A stretch of DNA of 64,000 nt from NCBI RefSeq assembly GCF_001976065.1, contig NZ_MNAH01000011.1:142684-206683 (forward strand), given 5' to 3'. Shown here in pieces: positions 32,132-41,830 of the stretch; the stretch's first letter is position 1; every line of letters starts with the position of its first letter. Both the position numbers and the translations under genes were made by a program. Under the pieces are notes generated by a model. That model was not told the origin of the DNA, ran no database searches, and saw only the letters and a program-made list of their open reading frames with translations. The stretch comes from Pseudomonas putida (GTDB lineage Bacteria > Pseudomonadota > Gammaproteobacteria > Pseudomonadales > Pseudomonadaceae).

Positions 32132-34222
32132 TCAATCACCAGGAGTCAGCCGGTAGGTGGCCGAGGGTGCGAGCTCGGCCTGCCAGCCGGGCGGCACGAC
32201 GATGTTGGTGGTCGCCTCTTCGATGACGCAAGGGCCTTGCACCCTTTGCCCCGCTTGCAGCCGATCACCGTTGTACACCGGCGTGTCCTGCCAGGACGAC
32301 TGCGCGCTGAACAGCATCGAGCGATGACCGCTGGCCTTGGCCGCGACATTCTCGGCAGGTTGCGGCAACTCCGGCATGGGCGGCCGTTGCAAGCGCGCAA
32401 TCACCGAACACTCAAGGTTCACCAGTTCTGCCGGGCTCTGCGGTTCGCTGTAGGAGAACAGCGCCTTGTGCCGGGTGTGGAACGCCTCGCGCAACGCCAC
32501 CAGGCCCGCCTGGTCCAGTTGATCGCAGGTCAGCTCGACGCTGCATTCGTGGATCTGCCCCAGGTAGCGGATCTCCAGGTTGTACAGGCACTCGACGTTA
32601 TTGCCGGCACCAAAGCCGTCCTCGCGCAGGTTGTGCATGCCGCGCTCGCGCAGGTCGCGCAGGGTCTGGTTGAGCAGCGGCAGGTCGACCAGCTGGTCGT
32701 CCAGGCGCATCGGCAAGGTAGTCAACTGGTCGTAGCGGATGTCCGAAAGAATCTGCCCGTAAGCGCACAGCCCGGAAGCCACTTTCGGAATCAGAACCAC
32801 TTTGCTGCCGATTTCCTCGGCCAGGCGCATGACGTGCATGCCCGCCGCGCCGCCCGCGCCGATCAGGGCAAAGTCCCGGGGGTCATAACCGCGCTCGACC
32901 GACACCCGGCGGATGCCGCTGACCATGTTCAGGTTGACCAGGGTGATGATGCCCAGGGCGGCACGCTCGACGCTGATGCCCAGGGGGTCGGCGATCTTGC
33001 TGCGGATCGCCGCGATGGCGGCCTGGCGATCGAGGCGGATGCTACCGCCCAAGAGCGCGCCGTCGGCCAGGTATCCCAGGGCCAGGTTGGCGTCGGTGAC
33101 TGTCGGTTCGCTGCCGCCCTTGCCGTAGCACACCGGGCCCGGGTTGGCGCCGGCGCTGCGCGGGCCGACCTGGAGCATGCCGAAGTCGTCGAGGTAGGCG
33201 ATCGAGCCGCCGCCGGCGCCGAGGGTTTCCACCTGGATCATCGGCACGCCGATGCGATAGCGCAAGAAGTCGGTGTCCTTGCTGAAATTGGTGCGTCCGC
33301 CCTTGCTCAAGGTGATGTCGAACGAGGTGCCGCCCATGTCCACGGTGATCACGTTGTCGATGCCGAACGGCTGCGCTACGCACAACCCGGCTTGCGGCGC
33401 GGACGCCGGCCCTGAGTTGATCGCATTCACCGCGCGCTCGCGCATCACCACGCCGGGCGCGAGGCCGCCATTGGACTGGAAGTAGCGCGTGGGCTGCTGC
33501 GCGCCGAGTTCTTCGAACAGGGCGTCGATGCGTTCGATGTAGCGGCCCATGACCGGGCTCAGGTAGGCGTTGACCACGGTGGTGGAGGTGCGGGTGTATT
33601 CACGGATCTGCGGGAACACTTCGTTGCCGGTGCAGACGAATACGCCCGGCAGTGTCGCGCGCACCATCTCGGCGGCGCGTTGTTCGTGGCTGGGGTTACG
33701 CACCGACCAGACGAACGAAATGGCCACGGCCTTGACGTCCTGTTCGCGGAAATACTCGATGGCGTCGACAATCGCCTGTTCGTCCAGCGGCGCGTACTCG
33801 CTGCCGTCGCTGATGATCCGCCCGCCGATGGGCCGCCGCAGGTGACGCGGCACCAGCATGTAGGCCGGCGGGTAGCTGGCGTCGTAGCGATGGCCGTCCT
33901 CCTTGTGGCCCAGGCGGATTTCCAGGCTGTCTTCATGGCCGTCGGTGCACAGCAGGCCCACCTTGACCCCGGTCTTTTCGATCAGCGCATTGAGCGCCAC
34001 CGTGGTGCCGTTGATGCACAGGTCGCAGTCGCCGATGATCTCGGCGGGTGTGCGGCCGATGGCGTCGGCGATCTGCGCCAGGCCGTTGCGGATGGCGATG
34101 GTGCCGTCCTGGGGCGTCGAGGGCGCCTTGAACAGCTGCACGTTGCCGCTGCGGTCGGCCAGGATGAAATCGGTGAAGGTGCCGCCGGCGTCGATGCCCA
34201 GGCGATATTGTTGCTTGCTCAT
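32132..34222 (-). CDS. Hydantoinase/oxoprolinase family subunit A
   Basis: A 696-residue HyuA-type protein. It begins with the phosphate-binding LGIDAGGTFTDFILADRSG, and has GTTVALNALIEKTG, the central VDMGGTSFDITLSKGG and GAGGAAGMHVMRLAEEIG blocks. With HyuB it would hydrolyse a cyclic amide, such as N-methylhydantoin or 5-oxoproline, with ATP, or carboxylate a ketone as in acetophenone/acetone carboxylases. Start at 34222; the HyuB stop is 39 bp upstream. The separate genes and lengths favour the N-methylhydantoinase arrangement over eukaryotic-type fused oxoprolinase. Confidence 0.9.
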   Translation of the reverse strand: MSKQQYRLGIDAGGTFTDFILADRSGNVQLFKAPSTPQDGTIAIRNGLAQIADAIGRTPAEIIGDCDLCINGTTVALNALIEKTGVKVGLLCTDGHEDSLEIRLGHKEDGHRYDASYPPAYMLVPRHLRRPIGGRIISDGSEYAPLDEQAIVDAIEYFREQDVKAVAISFVWSVRNPSHEQRAAEMVRATLPGVFVCTGNEVFPQIREYTRTSTTVVNAYLSPVMGRYIERIDALFEELGAQQPTRYFQSNGGLAPGVVMRERAVNAINSGPASAPQAGLCVAQPFGIDNVITVDMGGTSFDITLSKGGRTNFSKDTDFLRYRIGVPMIQVETLGAGGGSIAYLDDFGMLQVGPRSAGANPGPVCYGKGGSEPTVTDANLALGYLADGALLGGSIRLDRQAAIAAIRSKIADPLGISVERAALGIITLVNLNMVSGIRRVSVERGYDPRDFALIGAGGAAGMHVMRLAEEIGSKVVLIPKVASGLCAYGQILSDIRYDQLTTLPMRLDDQLVDLPLLNQTLRDLRERGMHNLREDGFGAGNNVECLYNLEIRYLGQIHECSVELTCDQLDQAGLVALREAFHTRHKALFSYSEPQSPAELVNLECSVIARLQRPPMPELPQPAENVAAKASGHRSMLFSAQSSWQDTPVYNGDRLQAGQRVQGPCVIEEATTNIVVPPGWQAELAPSATYRLTPGD

Positions 34223-34261
34223 GATCAGGGATTCCAGATTGCTCAGAGGGGCCGGGCTCGA

Positions 34262-36007
34262 TTAACGGGGGGTACGACAGGCGTTGGTCGCGGCGTCATC
34301 GACCTGGCCGTGGCTGTCGATCACCACGCCGTATTCCAGGCGGGCGCCTTCGCGGGACACCAGGCCGTTGCGCACGTCGCTGACCACGCTGGCGACCGGG
34401 CGGCGCAGGGGATTGCCGTAACCACCGCCGCCAGGGTTGACGTTGATCACCCGTTCCCCCGGTTGCGCGGTGAGTTGCGCGTTGTAGAGGAAGGACTGTT
34501 CCTCACCGTCGAGCGTGCGGTGAATCAACCGGCCAAGCTTGGGTTCGAGCAGGGCGTTGGTCGCACCCGCGGCCCCCGAGGTCGGCAGTTGCCGGCCCTC
34601 GCCAAAACCGACCACGGTCATGGCGTGGTCGAGCGGTTCGATTTCGATGCGCGTTCCCGAGCCACCGCGAAATTCGCCGGCGCCCCCACTGTCGGTCATC
34701 AGGCTGTAGCGATGGATGAGGATCGGATAGGAATACTCCAGCAACTCGATATCGCCGGACATCAACGCACCGAAACAGCACAGCGGCCCGCACGCCGGCC
34801 AACCGTCCATGGCCTTGTTCGCACCGGCACCGGAGATGATCGAGGCGAGCACCATCGTCACGTACTCGTCGTTGCCGTTGCGCGGGTCATGGCCGGCGAT
34901 ATTGATCCCGCTGGCGTGACCCCAGGAGGCGGTGACACGGTCGGGGGCCGCCTGCTCCAGTGCCTGGCGCACCGCGTCGGCCAGGGTTTCCATCGGCGTG
35001 GTGGTGCTGTTGACGTGGGGCGCCGGCTCCTGCGCATTGCACAAGGTTCCCGGCGGGCCGAGGTCGACGGACACGCAGCGGTACAGCCCTTCGTTATACG
35101 GCGGCGGCACCTGGGCGAACATCATCAGCCCCAGGTAAACCCCGGACACTGAGTTACCGGCGTAGGAGTTGATGAAGTAGGGTACCTGGGGCGGGCTTTC
35201 GATCAGGATGTGCGCCTCGTCGCCGCGAATTTCCACCTGGGCGGTGATCGACAGTTGCCCCAGCCCGTGGCCCGAGTCTTCCAGCACTGCGGTGCCGCTG
35301 TAGAAGCCATCCGGCACCTCCCGCAGCAAGGCGCGCATGTGCCGGTCGGCCATGTCTTTCAATTCGGCGATACAGGCGCGCACCTGCTGCACGCCATAAC
35401 GATCGAGCAGTTCCAGCAAGTGCCGTTCGCCGACATTGCAGGCGCCGTACTGGGCGTTGAGATCGCCTTCCTGATACGCCCGGGCGCGCATGTTGGTCAG
35501 CAGCAGGTTGATCACGTCTTCTCGGCGCTTGCCCCGGGACCAGAGCTTGACCGGCGGGATGCGCAAGCCTTCGGCGTAGATTTCCCTGGCATCGGGGTTG
35601 TAGCCGGCGGGCACCGGACCGCCGATGTCGGTCAGGTGACCCTTGCAGACCGCCCAGAACACCAGCTCGCCCTGGTAGAACACCGGTTTGTACATGCAGC
35701 AGTCGAGGATGTGGCTGCCCATGTAGGCGGGGTCGTTGTGATAAATCACATCGCCTTCCTGGACGTCGTCACCGAAGAAACCGGCCACGCATTTCATCGC
35801 TGGAATCAGCGAGCCCAAGTGAATCGGAATGTCCTGGCCCTGCAGGATCATTTCCGGCAGGTGGTCGAAGAGGGCGTTGGAATAGTCGTGGGCCAGGTTG
35901 AAAACGCTGGAACGGCCGGTCTTTTCCAGGGTGATGGTCATTTCGCGCTGCGCGGTTTCGAGCGCGCCGCGCACCACGGCCAGGGTGATCGGATCTACTG
36001 TACTCAT
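34262..36007 (-). CDS. Hydantoinase B/oxoprolinase family subunit
   Basis: A 581-residue HyuB-type protein, the partner of HyuA. It opens with STVDPITLAVVRGALETAQREM, the usual family start, and has DYSNALFDHLPEMILQGQDIP, YHNDPAYMGSHILDC and the late GGSGTRIEIEPLDHAM. It is the first gene of the operon. No transporter is adjacent, so substrate uptake must come from elsewhere, and the exact cyclic amide is not readable. No regulon motif or AraC element was found upstream. Confidence 0.9.
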   Translation of the reverse strand: MSTVDPITLAVVRGALETAQREMTITLEKTGRSSVFNLAHDYSNALFDHLPEMILQGQDIPIHLGSLIPAMKCVAGFFGDDVQEGDVIYHNDPAYMGSHILDCCMYKPVFYQGELVFWAVCKGHLTDIGGPVPAGYNPDAREIYAEGLRIPPVKLWSRGKRREDVINLLLTNMRARAYQEGDLNAQYGACNVGERHLLELLDRYGVQQVRACIAELKDMADRHMRALLREVPDGFYSGTAVLEDSGHGLGQLSITAQVEIRGDEAHILIESPPQVPYFINSYAGNSVSGVYLGLMMFAQVPPPYNEGLYRCVSVDLGPPGTLCNAQEPAPHVNSTTTPMETLADAVRQALEQAAPDRVTASWGHASGINIAGHDPRNGNDEYVTMVLASIISGAGANKAMDGWPACGPLCCFGALMSGDIELLEYSYPILIHRYSLMTDSGGAGEFRGGSGTRIEIEPLDHAMTVVGFGEGRQLPTSGAAGATNALLEPKLGRLIHRTLDGEEQSFLYNAQLTAQPGERVINVNPGGGGYGNPLRRPVASVVSDVRNGLVSREGARLEYGVVIDSHGQVDDAATNACRTPR

Positions 36008-36483
36008 GGGTCACCAGAAATCTTGTTGTTATCCAGGTGAAGGTCAGGACGAACGTCTAACCCACGAGACAAAACTACGCGCACCTGCCGGGGGCTGGCT
36101 TGGCGTCCAGTGCACTGGTTTTTGCGCTCCAGTGCACAGCCGGCCAAACTCCCGCGACTATCCCCGATCCCCTGTAGGAGCTGGCTTGTCGGGTCGCCGC
36201 ATCGCAGCGAAGGCGGCCTGACAGCCAGCCCATCTCCCACAGATGCACGCCAATCAAACTGTAGGAGCCGGCTTGCCGGCGAAGGCGGCCTGACAGCCAA
36301 CCCACCTCCCACAGATGTACTCCGGTAAAACTGTGGGAGCTGGCAGGTCGGCTCCACAATAGATCGGGACAGCCACGAGAGATGGGGTGGCTGTGAGGTC
36401 GCCTTCGCCGGCAAGCCGGCTCCTACAGTAGGTCGAGTACAGGCGCGGGAGAGGGAGTGGCTGTCAGACCCCGTCGCCGGGGC
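36008..36483. repeat. REP cluster in a 476-bp gene-free gap
   Basis: From 36173 to 36428 there are at least four REP copies in mixed orientation, including a variant whose loop contains the GTCGGGTCGCCGCATCGCAG sequence also found inverted near 17300 and 50765. Nothing resembling a gene is seen in the rest. Confidence 0.8.
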
Positions 36484-37551
36484 TCAAAGATGATCCGCAT
36501 CGATCACCGCCTTGGCAAACGCCTGCGGATCTTCCTGTGGCAAGTTGTGGCCGATGCCGCCGCTGATCAGGCGGAACTGGTATTTACCGGTAAAGCGCTT
36601 GGCGTAATCCTCGGGGGCCGGATGCGGAGCGCCGTTGGCGTCGCCTTCCAGGGTGATGGTTGGCACGCTGATGGACGGCGCCGTGGCCAGTTTCTGCTCC
36701 AGTGCCTCGTAGCGGCTTTCGCCTTGGACCAGGCCCAGGCGCCAGCGGTAGTTGAACACGGTGATGTCGACATGGTCGGGGTTGTCCAGCGCCTTGGCGC
36801 TGCGGTCGAAGGTGGCGTCGTCGAAGACCCATTTCGGCGAGGCCGTTTGCCAGATCAGCTTGGCGAAGTCGTGGGTATTTTTCTCGTAGCCGGCGCGACC
36901 ACGATCGGTGGCGAAGTAGAACTGGTACCACCACTGCAGTTCGGCCTTGGGTGGCAGCGGGTTCTTGCCGGCGGCCTGGTTACCGATCAGGTAGCCGCTG
37001 ACCGACACCAGCGCCTTGACCCGCTCCGGCCACAGCGCCGAAACGATGTTGGCTGAACGTGCGCCCCAGTCGTAACCGCCGAGCACGGCCTGCTTGATGT
37101 TCAGGGCGTCCATGAAGTCGATGACGTCGCTGGCCAGCGCGGCCGGTTGGCCATTGCGCAGGGTCTTGTCGGACAGGAAATGCGTATCGCCGTAGCCGCG
37201 TGCATAAGGCATCAGCACGCGATAACCCTTGGCCGCCAACAAGGGCGCGACCTGGTCGTAGCTGTGGATGTCGTAGGGCCAACCGTGCAGCAGAATCACC
37301 ACCGGGCCATCGGCCGGGCCCGTTTCGGCGTAGGCCACGTCCAGCAGGCCGGCGTTGACGTGCTTGAGCGCACCGAACGGCAAGGCCGCGGTCTGCGTGG
37401 CGCCGGCCGCGGTTGCGGCAGGCTTCGCGGTGGTGGACGTCTGGCCGTGGGCGGCACCCAGCACGCCAAGCAGACTCAGCGCGAGGATCGACGACCCGAC
37501 CAGGCGGCTGCGAGGATTACCGGTTTTTTCGTTCTGCTGTGCCTTCTTCAT
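36484..37551 (-). CDS. Exported epoxide-hydrolase-like alpha/beta hydrolase
   Basis: A 355-residue protein with a signal peptide (RLVGSSILALSLLGVLGAAHG, residues about 16-36), so it is periplasmic. The fold has the oxyanion motif LLHGWPYDIHSY and the nucleophile Asp in GGYDWGARSA, which marks the epoxide hydrolase/haloalkane dehalogenase branch instead of serine esterases. The late His is in GGIGHNLPQEDPQ. The start at 37551 is preceded by GGGAGAC. It might detoxify an epoxide, halide or lactone. It is the last gene after the isomerase and MFS genes, with its own 168-bp leader. Confidence 0.85.
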   Translation of the reverse strand: MKKAQQNEKTGNPRSRLVGSSILALSLLGVLGAAHGQTSTTAKPAATAAGATQTAALPFGALKHVNAGLLDVAYAETGPADGPVVILLHGWPYDIHSYDQVAPLLAAKGYRVLMPYARGYGDTHFLSDKTLRNGQPAALASDVIDFMDALNIKQAVLGGYDWGARSANIVSALWPERVKALVSVSGYLIGNQAAGKNPLPPKAELQWWYQFYFATDRGRAGYEKNTHDFAKLIWQTASPKWVFDDATFDRSAKALDNPDHVDITVFNYRWRLGLVQGESRYEALEQKLATAPSISVPTITLEGDANGAPHPAPEDYAKRFTGKYQFRLISGGIGHNLPQEDPQAFAKAVIDADHL

Positions 37552-37632
37552 GCTGATGTCTCCCTTGTTAGCCGCTGGCCAGGGGATCGGGTCGATCCCC
37601 TGCAAACCCTGCCTGCATTTGAACGCGGTGAC

Positions 37633-37710
37633 GTATCTGGCCTGTGTCGAAGACCGGGGCCGGTGTTAGCCCCTGTATCCAGCGGTTGGCCAGATACACA
37701 GTGATACACA
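37633..37710. promoter_or_regulatory. Inverted repeat and direct repeats before the exported hydrolase
   Basis: GTATCTGGCC (37633-37642) and GGCCAGATAC (37688-37697) form a perfect 10-bp inverted repeat 45 bp apart, and GATACACAG occurs twice in tandem at 37693-37711. It is 80-150 bp before the hydrolase start and could be a looped operator. Confidence 0.4.
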
Positions 37711-37719
37711 GCGAAAGAA

Positions 37720-38985
37720 TCAAGCCTGTGCTGCACTCACCTTGCCCGTGACGATGGCGTTCCTGCGCACCGATTGATACAGCAGGCTGGACACCATGAA
37801 GCCAATGATCGCCAGCCCGCTCATCAGGCTGAACACATAGTTATAGCCTTGCTGGCCGGGGAAGTGGTCGAGGATGGCGCCGTAGATCACGTAGGCGAAC
37901 ATGCCCGGTGCATAGCCGATCAGGCAACCGATGCCGAACGCCGAGCCGGTGATGTGCTGGGGAATGCCGACTTCACCCATGGGCGCCCAGAACACGCCGC
38001 GCATGGAAAACACGATCAGCGCGAAGGACAGGGTGGCGGCCATGCCGGCATAGATGTAACTCGGGCTTTTCGGAATCAGCAGGATCACAGCCATCAGCGG
38101 CAGCAACGCCAGGAACGCCCACTTCAGGTAGCGGCTGGTGCTCTTGAATTGCTTGTCGGCGATGAAACCGCCGGCAGGGCCGCCGAGGATCTTCAGGAAG
38201 TACTGGTTGATGATGCCGTAGGCGCCCACCAGGGCCACGGGCAGGCCGTACATTTCCTTGAGGTAGGGAATGAAATAGGTCAGGCCGCAGTAGACGATGT
38301 AGACCATGAACACATTGAGGCTGACCAGCCAGATGCCCGGTACCTTGATGGCTTCGAACAGGTTCGCCAGGCCGTTGCCGGGCTTGGCGGTGGACTGGGT
38401 GGCACCGCTCTTGAGCAGGAACCAGGTCAGGGTGCCGGCTAGGATGTCGATCACCGAATAGAACAGGATCGCCGACTTCAGGCCGGCTTCGCCCGAACCC
38501 ATGGCGACGAATACGCCCAGTGCGCAGAAAGCCACCAGCGTATCGACGACACCACGTCCACCTTCGAGCAGGCCGAACAGCCGACCTTGCTCCTGGTCGT
38601 CACCGAGGTTGCGGATGGCCTTGAGCAACGACGGCCAGAAGAGGCAGTCGGCGCACACCGCCAGCAGGCTGAACACGATCAGCAGGTTGCTGAAGGGTGG
38701 AAAGGTCGCCAGGTACAGTCCCAGGCCGCCGGTGCCGATCAGGCCGAGAGGGATCAGCTTGCGGGTGTCGTAGCGATCGGCGAGCAGGCCGCCGAGCACG
38801 AACAGCGCAGTGGCGATGATCGCGTTGGCGCTGAGCAGCATGCCGATTTCAGTGTGGCTCAGGCCCATGAATTCCTGCATGGGCACGTAAAAGGCGTCCT
38901 TGAGGTTGGCCAGTTTATAGATGGTGCCGCCACCGAGGATGAGGATCAGGAATCGAAGCCATTTGGCCTTGTTTTGCGTTGTCAT
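37720..38985 (-). CDS. MFS transporter
   Basis: A 421-residue major facilitator with about twelve membrane helices. The loop 2-3 signature is GGLLADRYDTRKLIPLG. The N-terminal LILGGGTIYKLANLKDAFYVPMQ stretch is unusual for sugar or drug carriers and recalls organic-acid and sugar-acid carriers. It lies 38 bp after the TIM-barrel isomerase gene in the same direction and is probably its transport partner. The substrate is unknown. Confidence 0.85.
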   Translation of the reverse strand: MTTQNKAKWLRFLILILGGGTIYKLANLKDAFYVPMQEFMGLSHTEIGMLLSANAIIATALFVLGGLLADRYDTRKLIPLGLIGTGGLGLYLATFPPFSNLLIVFSLLAVCADCLFWPSLLKAIRNLGDDQEQGRLFGLLEGGRGVVDTLVAFCALGVFVAMGSGEAGLKSAILFYSVIDILAGTLTWFLLKSGATQSTAKPGNGLANLFEAIKVPGIWLVSLNVFMVYIVYCGLTYFIPYLKEMYGLPVALVGAYGIINQYFLKILGGPAGGFIADKQFKSTSRYLKWAFLALLPLMAVILLIPKSPSYIYAGMAATLSFALIVFSMRGVFWAPMGEVGIPQHITGSAFGIGCLIGYAPGMFAYVIYGAILDHFPGQQGYNYVFSLMSGLAIIGFMVSSLLYQSVRRNAIVTGKVSAAQA

Positions 38986-39023
38986 TATTGTTCTCCGGGC
39001 GTAATCGGTTTGTAGCGTCGGGT

Positions 39024-40094
39024 TCAGGCGTTGCAGGTATTGGCGAGGGTGAGTTCGGCCAGGGTGCGCAACTCGGCCAGCACACCGCGGACATAGGCGA
39101 CCTGGTTGTTCGCCCAGCGGTGTTCGTCGGCGAGCATTCGCGCAAGCGAATAGCCGTCCGGCAGCGGTGTGTCACTCATTTCCCGGTAGGCGATGAACGG
39201 GTCGGCCGCCTCATGGGTCTGGCGGAACGCCGGGGCCACGTAGTGGTTTTCCTGCTCGAGGATGAAGGCGATCACCTGCGGGCTCGTTTCGCCCAGCATC
39301 AGCAGCTCGAACAGCAGGCGGGCGCTGGGCAGGTCGTCTTCGGCGCTGCCCTGCAGGACGCCGTAGTGGCCGAAGCCGTTCTGCTCGGGGACCACGCGCA
39401 CGCCCTTGAGGTGCGCCTGGCGGATGTGCGGCGCCAGGTTGCGCAGGGCCTGCAGGGGTTGTTCGCAGGCATTGATCATGTTGCCGAAGTCGAACAGGGC
39501 GTGCAGGCGAGGGTGGTTGAGGCGGGTCAGCAGTTGCGCGATCTCGTCGCTCTTGAGCTCTTCATGCTGCTCGAAGTCGAAGTACAGATCGTGCTTGTCG
39601 GCCTGCTGCGCGAGGTAGTGCAGGTCGGTTTCGATCATGTCCATCACCTGCGACAGCGTGCCCTCGTAGCGTGAGTAGACGCGGATGTTGCGCACGCCCA
39701 GGGCGAGCGCGATGGCGATGACCTGGTCGACGTCTTTTTTCAGCGTGCTGCTGATTTCCAGGTGCACATCCAGGCCCAGGGCCCTGGCCTTGTCGGCAAA
39801 CACCTGCAGTTGCGCGGGCGTCATCTGGCTCAGGCTGTTTTGCTCGCCGTCGAGCAGGTGCAGGCTCAAGCCCTGCAGTTCGTGGCGATAGGCGAAGTCG
39901 AGCAGGTCGGCGGGGGTGACGCGACCGTGGGTGAGGTTGGTCAGCAGCGGGTACGCGTGGGCAAACAGGCGCAGTTGCGCCAGGCGTTCGAGCAATTGCC
40001 GGGCCAGTGCGTCAGTCAGTACCGGCGGCGAGCCGTCTTCGACCACGTTATGGCCGAGCAAGGCGTTGAATCGTTCCTGGATCTTATTGTTCAT
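39024..40094 (-). CDS. Sugar-phosphate isomerase/epimerase-like TIM-barrel protein
   Basis: A 356-residue AP_endonuc_2/xylose-isomerase-like barrel. Metal-ligand-type acids and histidines appear in DVHLEISSTLKKDV, YFDFEQHEELKSDE, ALFDFGNMINACE and RQAHLKGVRVVPE. Start at 40094 (MNNKIQERFN); the longer frame crosses a palindrome. Such proteins isomerise or epimerise sugars, inositols or hydroxyacids. With the MFS carrier it may form a small sugar or polyol uptake unit under the MocR regulator next to it. Confidence 0.83.
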   Translation of the reverse strand: MNNKIQERFNALLGHNVVEDGSPPVLTDALARQLLERLAQLRLFAHAYPLLTNLTHGRVTPADLLDFAYRHELQGLSLHLLDGEQNSLSQMTPAQLQVFADKARALGLDVHLEISSTLKKDVDQVIAIALALGVRNIRVYSRYEGTLSQVMDMIETDLHYLAQQADKHDLYFDFEQHEELKSDEIAQLLTRLNHPRLHALFDFGNMINACEQPLQALRNLAPHIRQAHLKGVRVVPEQNGFGHYGVLQGSAEDDLPSARLLFELLMLGETSPQVIAFILEQENHYVAPAFRQTHEAADPFIAYREMSDTPLPDGYSLARMLADEHRWANNQVAYVRGVLAELRTLAELTLANTCNA

Positions 40095-40171
40095 TCGAGT
40101 CGTTCCTGGTTCAGACACGGGTCTTGCGACGCAGCCTTTATCGCGCCAGTCAGGAACTCTCGATAGATCCA

Positions 40172-40189
40172 TTATCAGTTAATTGATAA
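40172..40189. promoter_or_regulatory. Palindrome between MocR and isomerase genes
   Basis: TTATCAGTTAATTGATAA is symmetric at 16 of 18 positions and lies 78 bp before the isomerase start. It is AT-rich in a GC-rich surround. It may be the operator of the isomerase-MFS unit, perhaps for the MocR protein. Confidence 0.5.
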
Positions 40190-40204
40190 GACCACTTGCC
40201 GTGC

Positions 40205-41713
40205 TCAAGTGGCCGGCTTCAGGCACCCCATCGCGTGCAACGCCCGGGCCAGCGCCGCGACGCGTTCCCGGGCCTGGTGTTCCGGGGTGCCGGCAAAACC
40301 GATCAGCAGGGCAGGTGGCAGGACATGCTCGATGCAGTAATCGCTCAAGGCGTAGGTGTGGATATTGTGTTGTGCCAGTTGCTTGGCAATCACGTCGTCA
40401 TCCAGCGCCGGGGGTAGCCAGGCAATCAGGTGCATGCCGGCGTCCACCGGGGTAATCCTGAAGAACCCGCCGAGCTGTTCTTGCAGCTGTTCGACCAGGG
40501 CCTGCTGGCGAGCCTGGTACAGCGTGCGCAGGCGGCGGATGTGCCCCAGGAAGTGGCCTTCGACCATGAAGTCCGCCGTGGTCGCCTGCAGCACGGTAGG
40601 CGGGCTGCGATCCATCACTGCACGCAGGGTGCAGAAAGGTTCGACCAGGGCCTGGGGCAGGATCACGTAGCCCAGGCGCAGCGAGGGGAACAGTACTTTG
40701 CTGAAGGTCCCGACGTAGATCACCCGGGCCATCTGGTCCATGGCGTAGAGCGCGGGAAGCAGGCGACCGCTGTAGCGCAGTTCACTGTCGCAATCGTCCT
40801 CGATGATCCAGCTCTGCTGGCGCGCCGCCCAATCGATCAGGGCCTGGCGTCGCGCATAACTGAGGGTCACGCCCAGGGGATGCTGGCGCGAGGGGGTGGT
40901 GAACACCAGGCGCGCATCGGGGCAGCGGGCCAGGCCCTGCTGCACATCGATCCCTTGTTCATCGACACGCAGCGGCACTATCTGCGCGCCTTGGGCCTGC
41001 AAGGCGATGCGCGCGGCGATGTGCCCCGGGTCCTCCATCCACACGCTGTCCTGCGGGTTGAGCAGCAGCATGCCCAGCAGATTGAAGGCTTGCTGCGCAC
41101 CGGAAACGATGACCACCTGCCCGGCATCGCAGTCGATGCCCCGGGCGTCGAAGACGTACTCGGCGATGGCCGCGCGCAACGCCTGCAAGCCTTGCAGCTC
41201 GCCGTAACCGAGCATGGCTTTACTTGGCTTGAGCAGGTGGCGGTTCATCAGGCGCCGCCAGATCGTTTGCGGGAAGGCGTCGTAGGTGCTGTGGCTGGGC
41301 AGGAAGGAAGTCGGGGTCGACGGGTCCCAGTCGGCATAGGACACCCCGCGAAAGTGATCGCTGCGCAGCGACAGCATCGACTGGCTCAGGTCGGACAGGC
41401 GAGGGGGTTGGCGCGCCTGCCCGTCGTCGACCAGCGTGCGCTGTTCCCACTCGGTGCCGACGTAGGTACCGGCCCCGGTGCGCGAGGCCAGGAAGCCTTC
41501 GGCGATCAACTGATCGAAGGCATTGAGGATGGTGATCCGCGACAGCGCCAGCTCCTTGCTCAGGGTGCGGGTCGATGGCAGGCGCACGCCGCCCTGGATC
41601 CGGCCACCGAGGATCTGCTTGCGAATCTGCAAGTACAGCTGGCGGTACAAGGGGATGGCACTGGCTCGGTCCAGCTCGATGGCCGACAGCAACAAACCTG
41701 CAGGGGATTTCAT
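40205..41713 (-). CDS. MocR/PdxR-type GntR regulator with aminotransferase domain
   Basis: A 502-residue regulator. The winged helix (about 15-85) has IPLYRQLYLQIRKQILGGRI and LPSTRTLSKELALSRITI. The rest is a class I aminotransferase fold with a PLP-binding Lys in YVGTFSKVLFPSLRLGY and DDCDSELRYSG. MocR proteins use PLP, sometimes with an amino compound, to switch on neighbouring genes. Start at 41713 (MKSPAGLLLS); the earlier frame runs through the AraC-type element. It is divergent from the quinone reductase operon and parallel to the isomerase genes, so either could be its target. Confidence 0.88.
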   Translation of the reverse strand: MKSPAGLLLSAIELDRASAIPLYRQLYLQIRKQILGGRIQGGVRLPSTRTLSKELALSRITILNAFDQLIAEGFLASRTGAGTYVGTEWEQRTLVDDGQARQPPRLSDLSQSMLSLRSDHFRGVSYADWDPSTPTSFLPSHSTYDAFPQTIWRRLMNRHLLKPSKAMLGYGELQGLQALRAAIAEYVFDARGIDCDAGQVVIVSGAQQAFNLLGMLLLNPQDSVWMEDPGHIAARIALQAQGAQIVPLRVDEQGIDVQQGLARCPDARLVFTTPSRQHPLGVTLSYARRQALIDWAARQQSWIIEDDCDSELRYSGRLLPALYAMDQMARVIYVGTFSKVLFPSLRLGYVILPQALVEPFCTLRAVMDRSPPTVLQATTADFMVEGHFLGHIRRLRTLYQARQQALVEQLQEQLGGFFRITPVDAGMHLIAWLPPALDDDVIAKQLAQHNIHTYALSDYCIEHVLPPALLIGFAGTPEHQARERVAALARALHAMGCLKPAT

Positions 41714-41830
41714 GACGCGCTCGTCTGTTCGAAGTAGGGATTGACCTGAGCGCCGGCTGGCACCGTGGAGTGAAGGGTAGCGATCGGCACTGGATAAGTC
41801 ATCCATCGCCGAGAACGCCACGGCGAGCCC

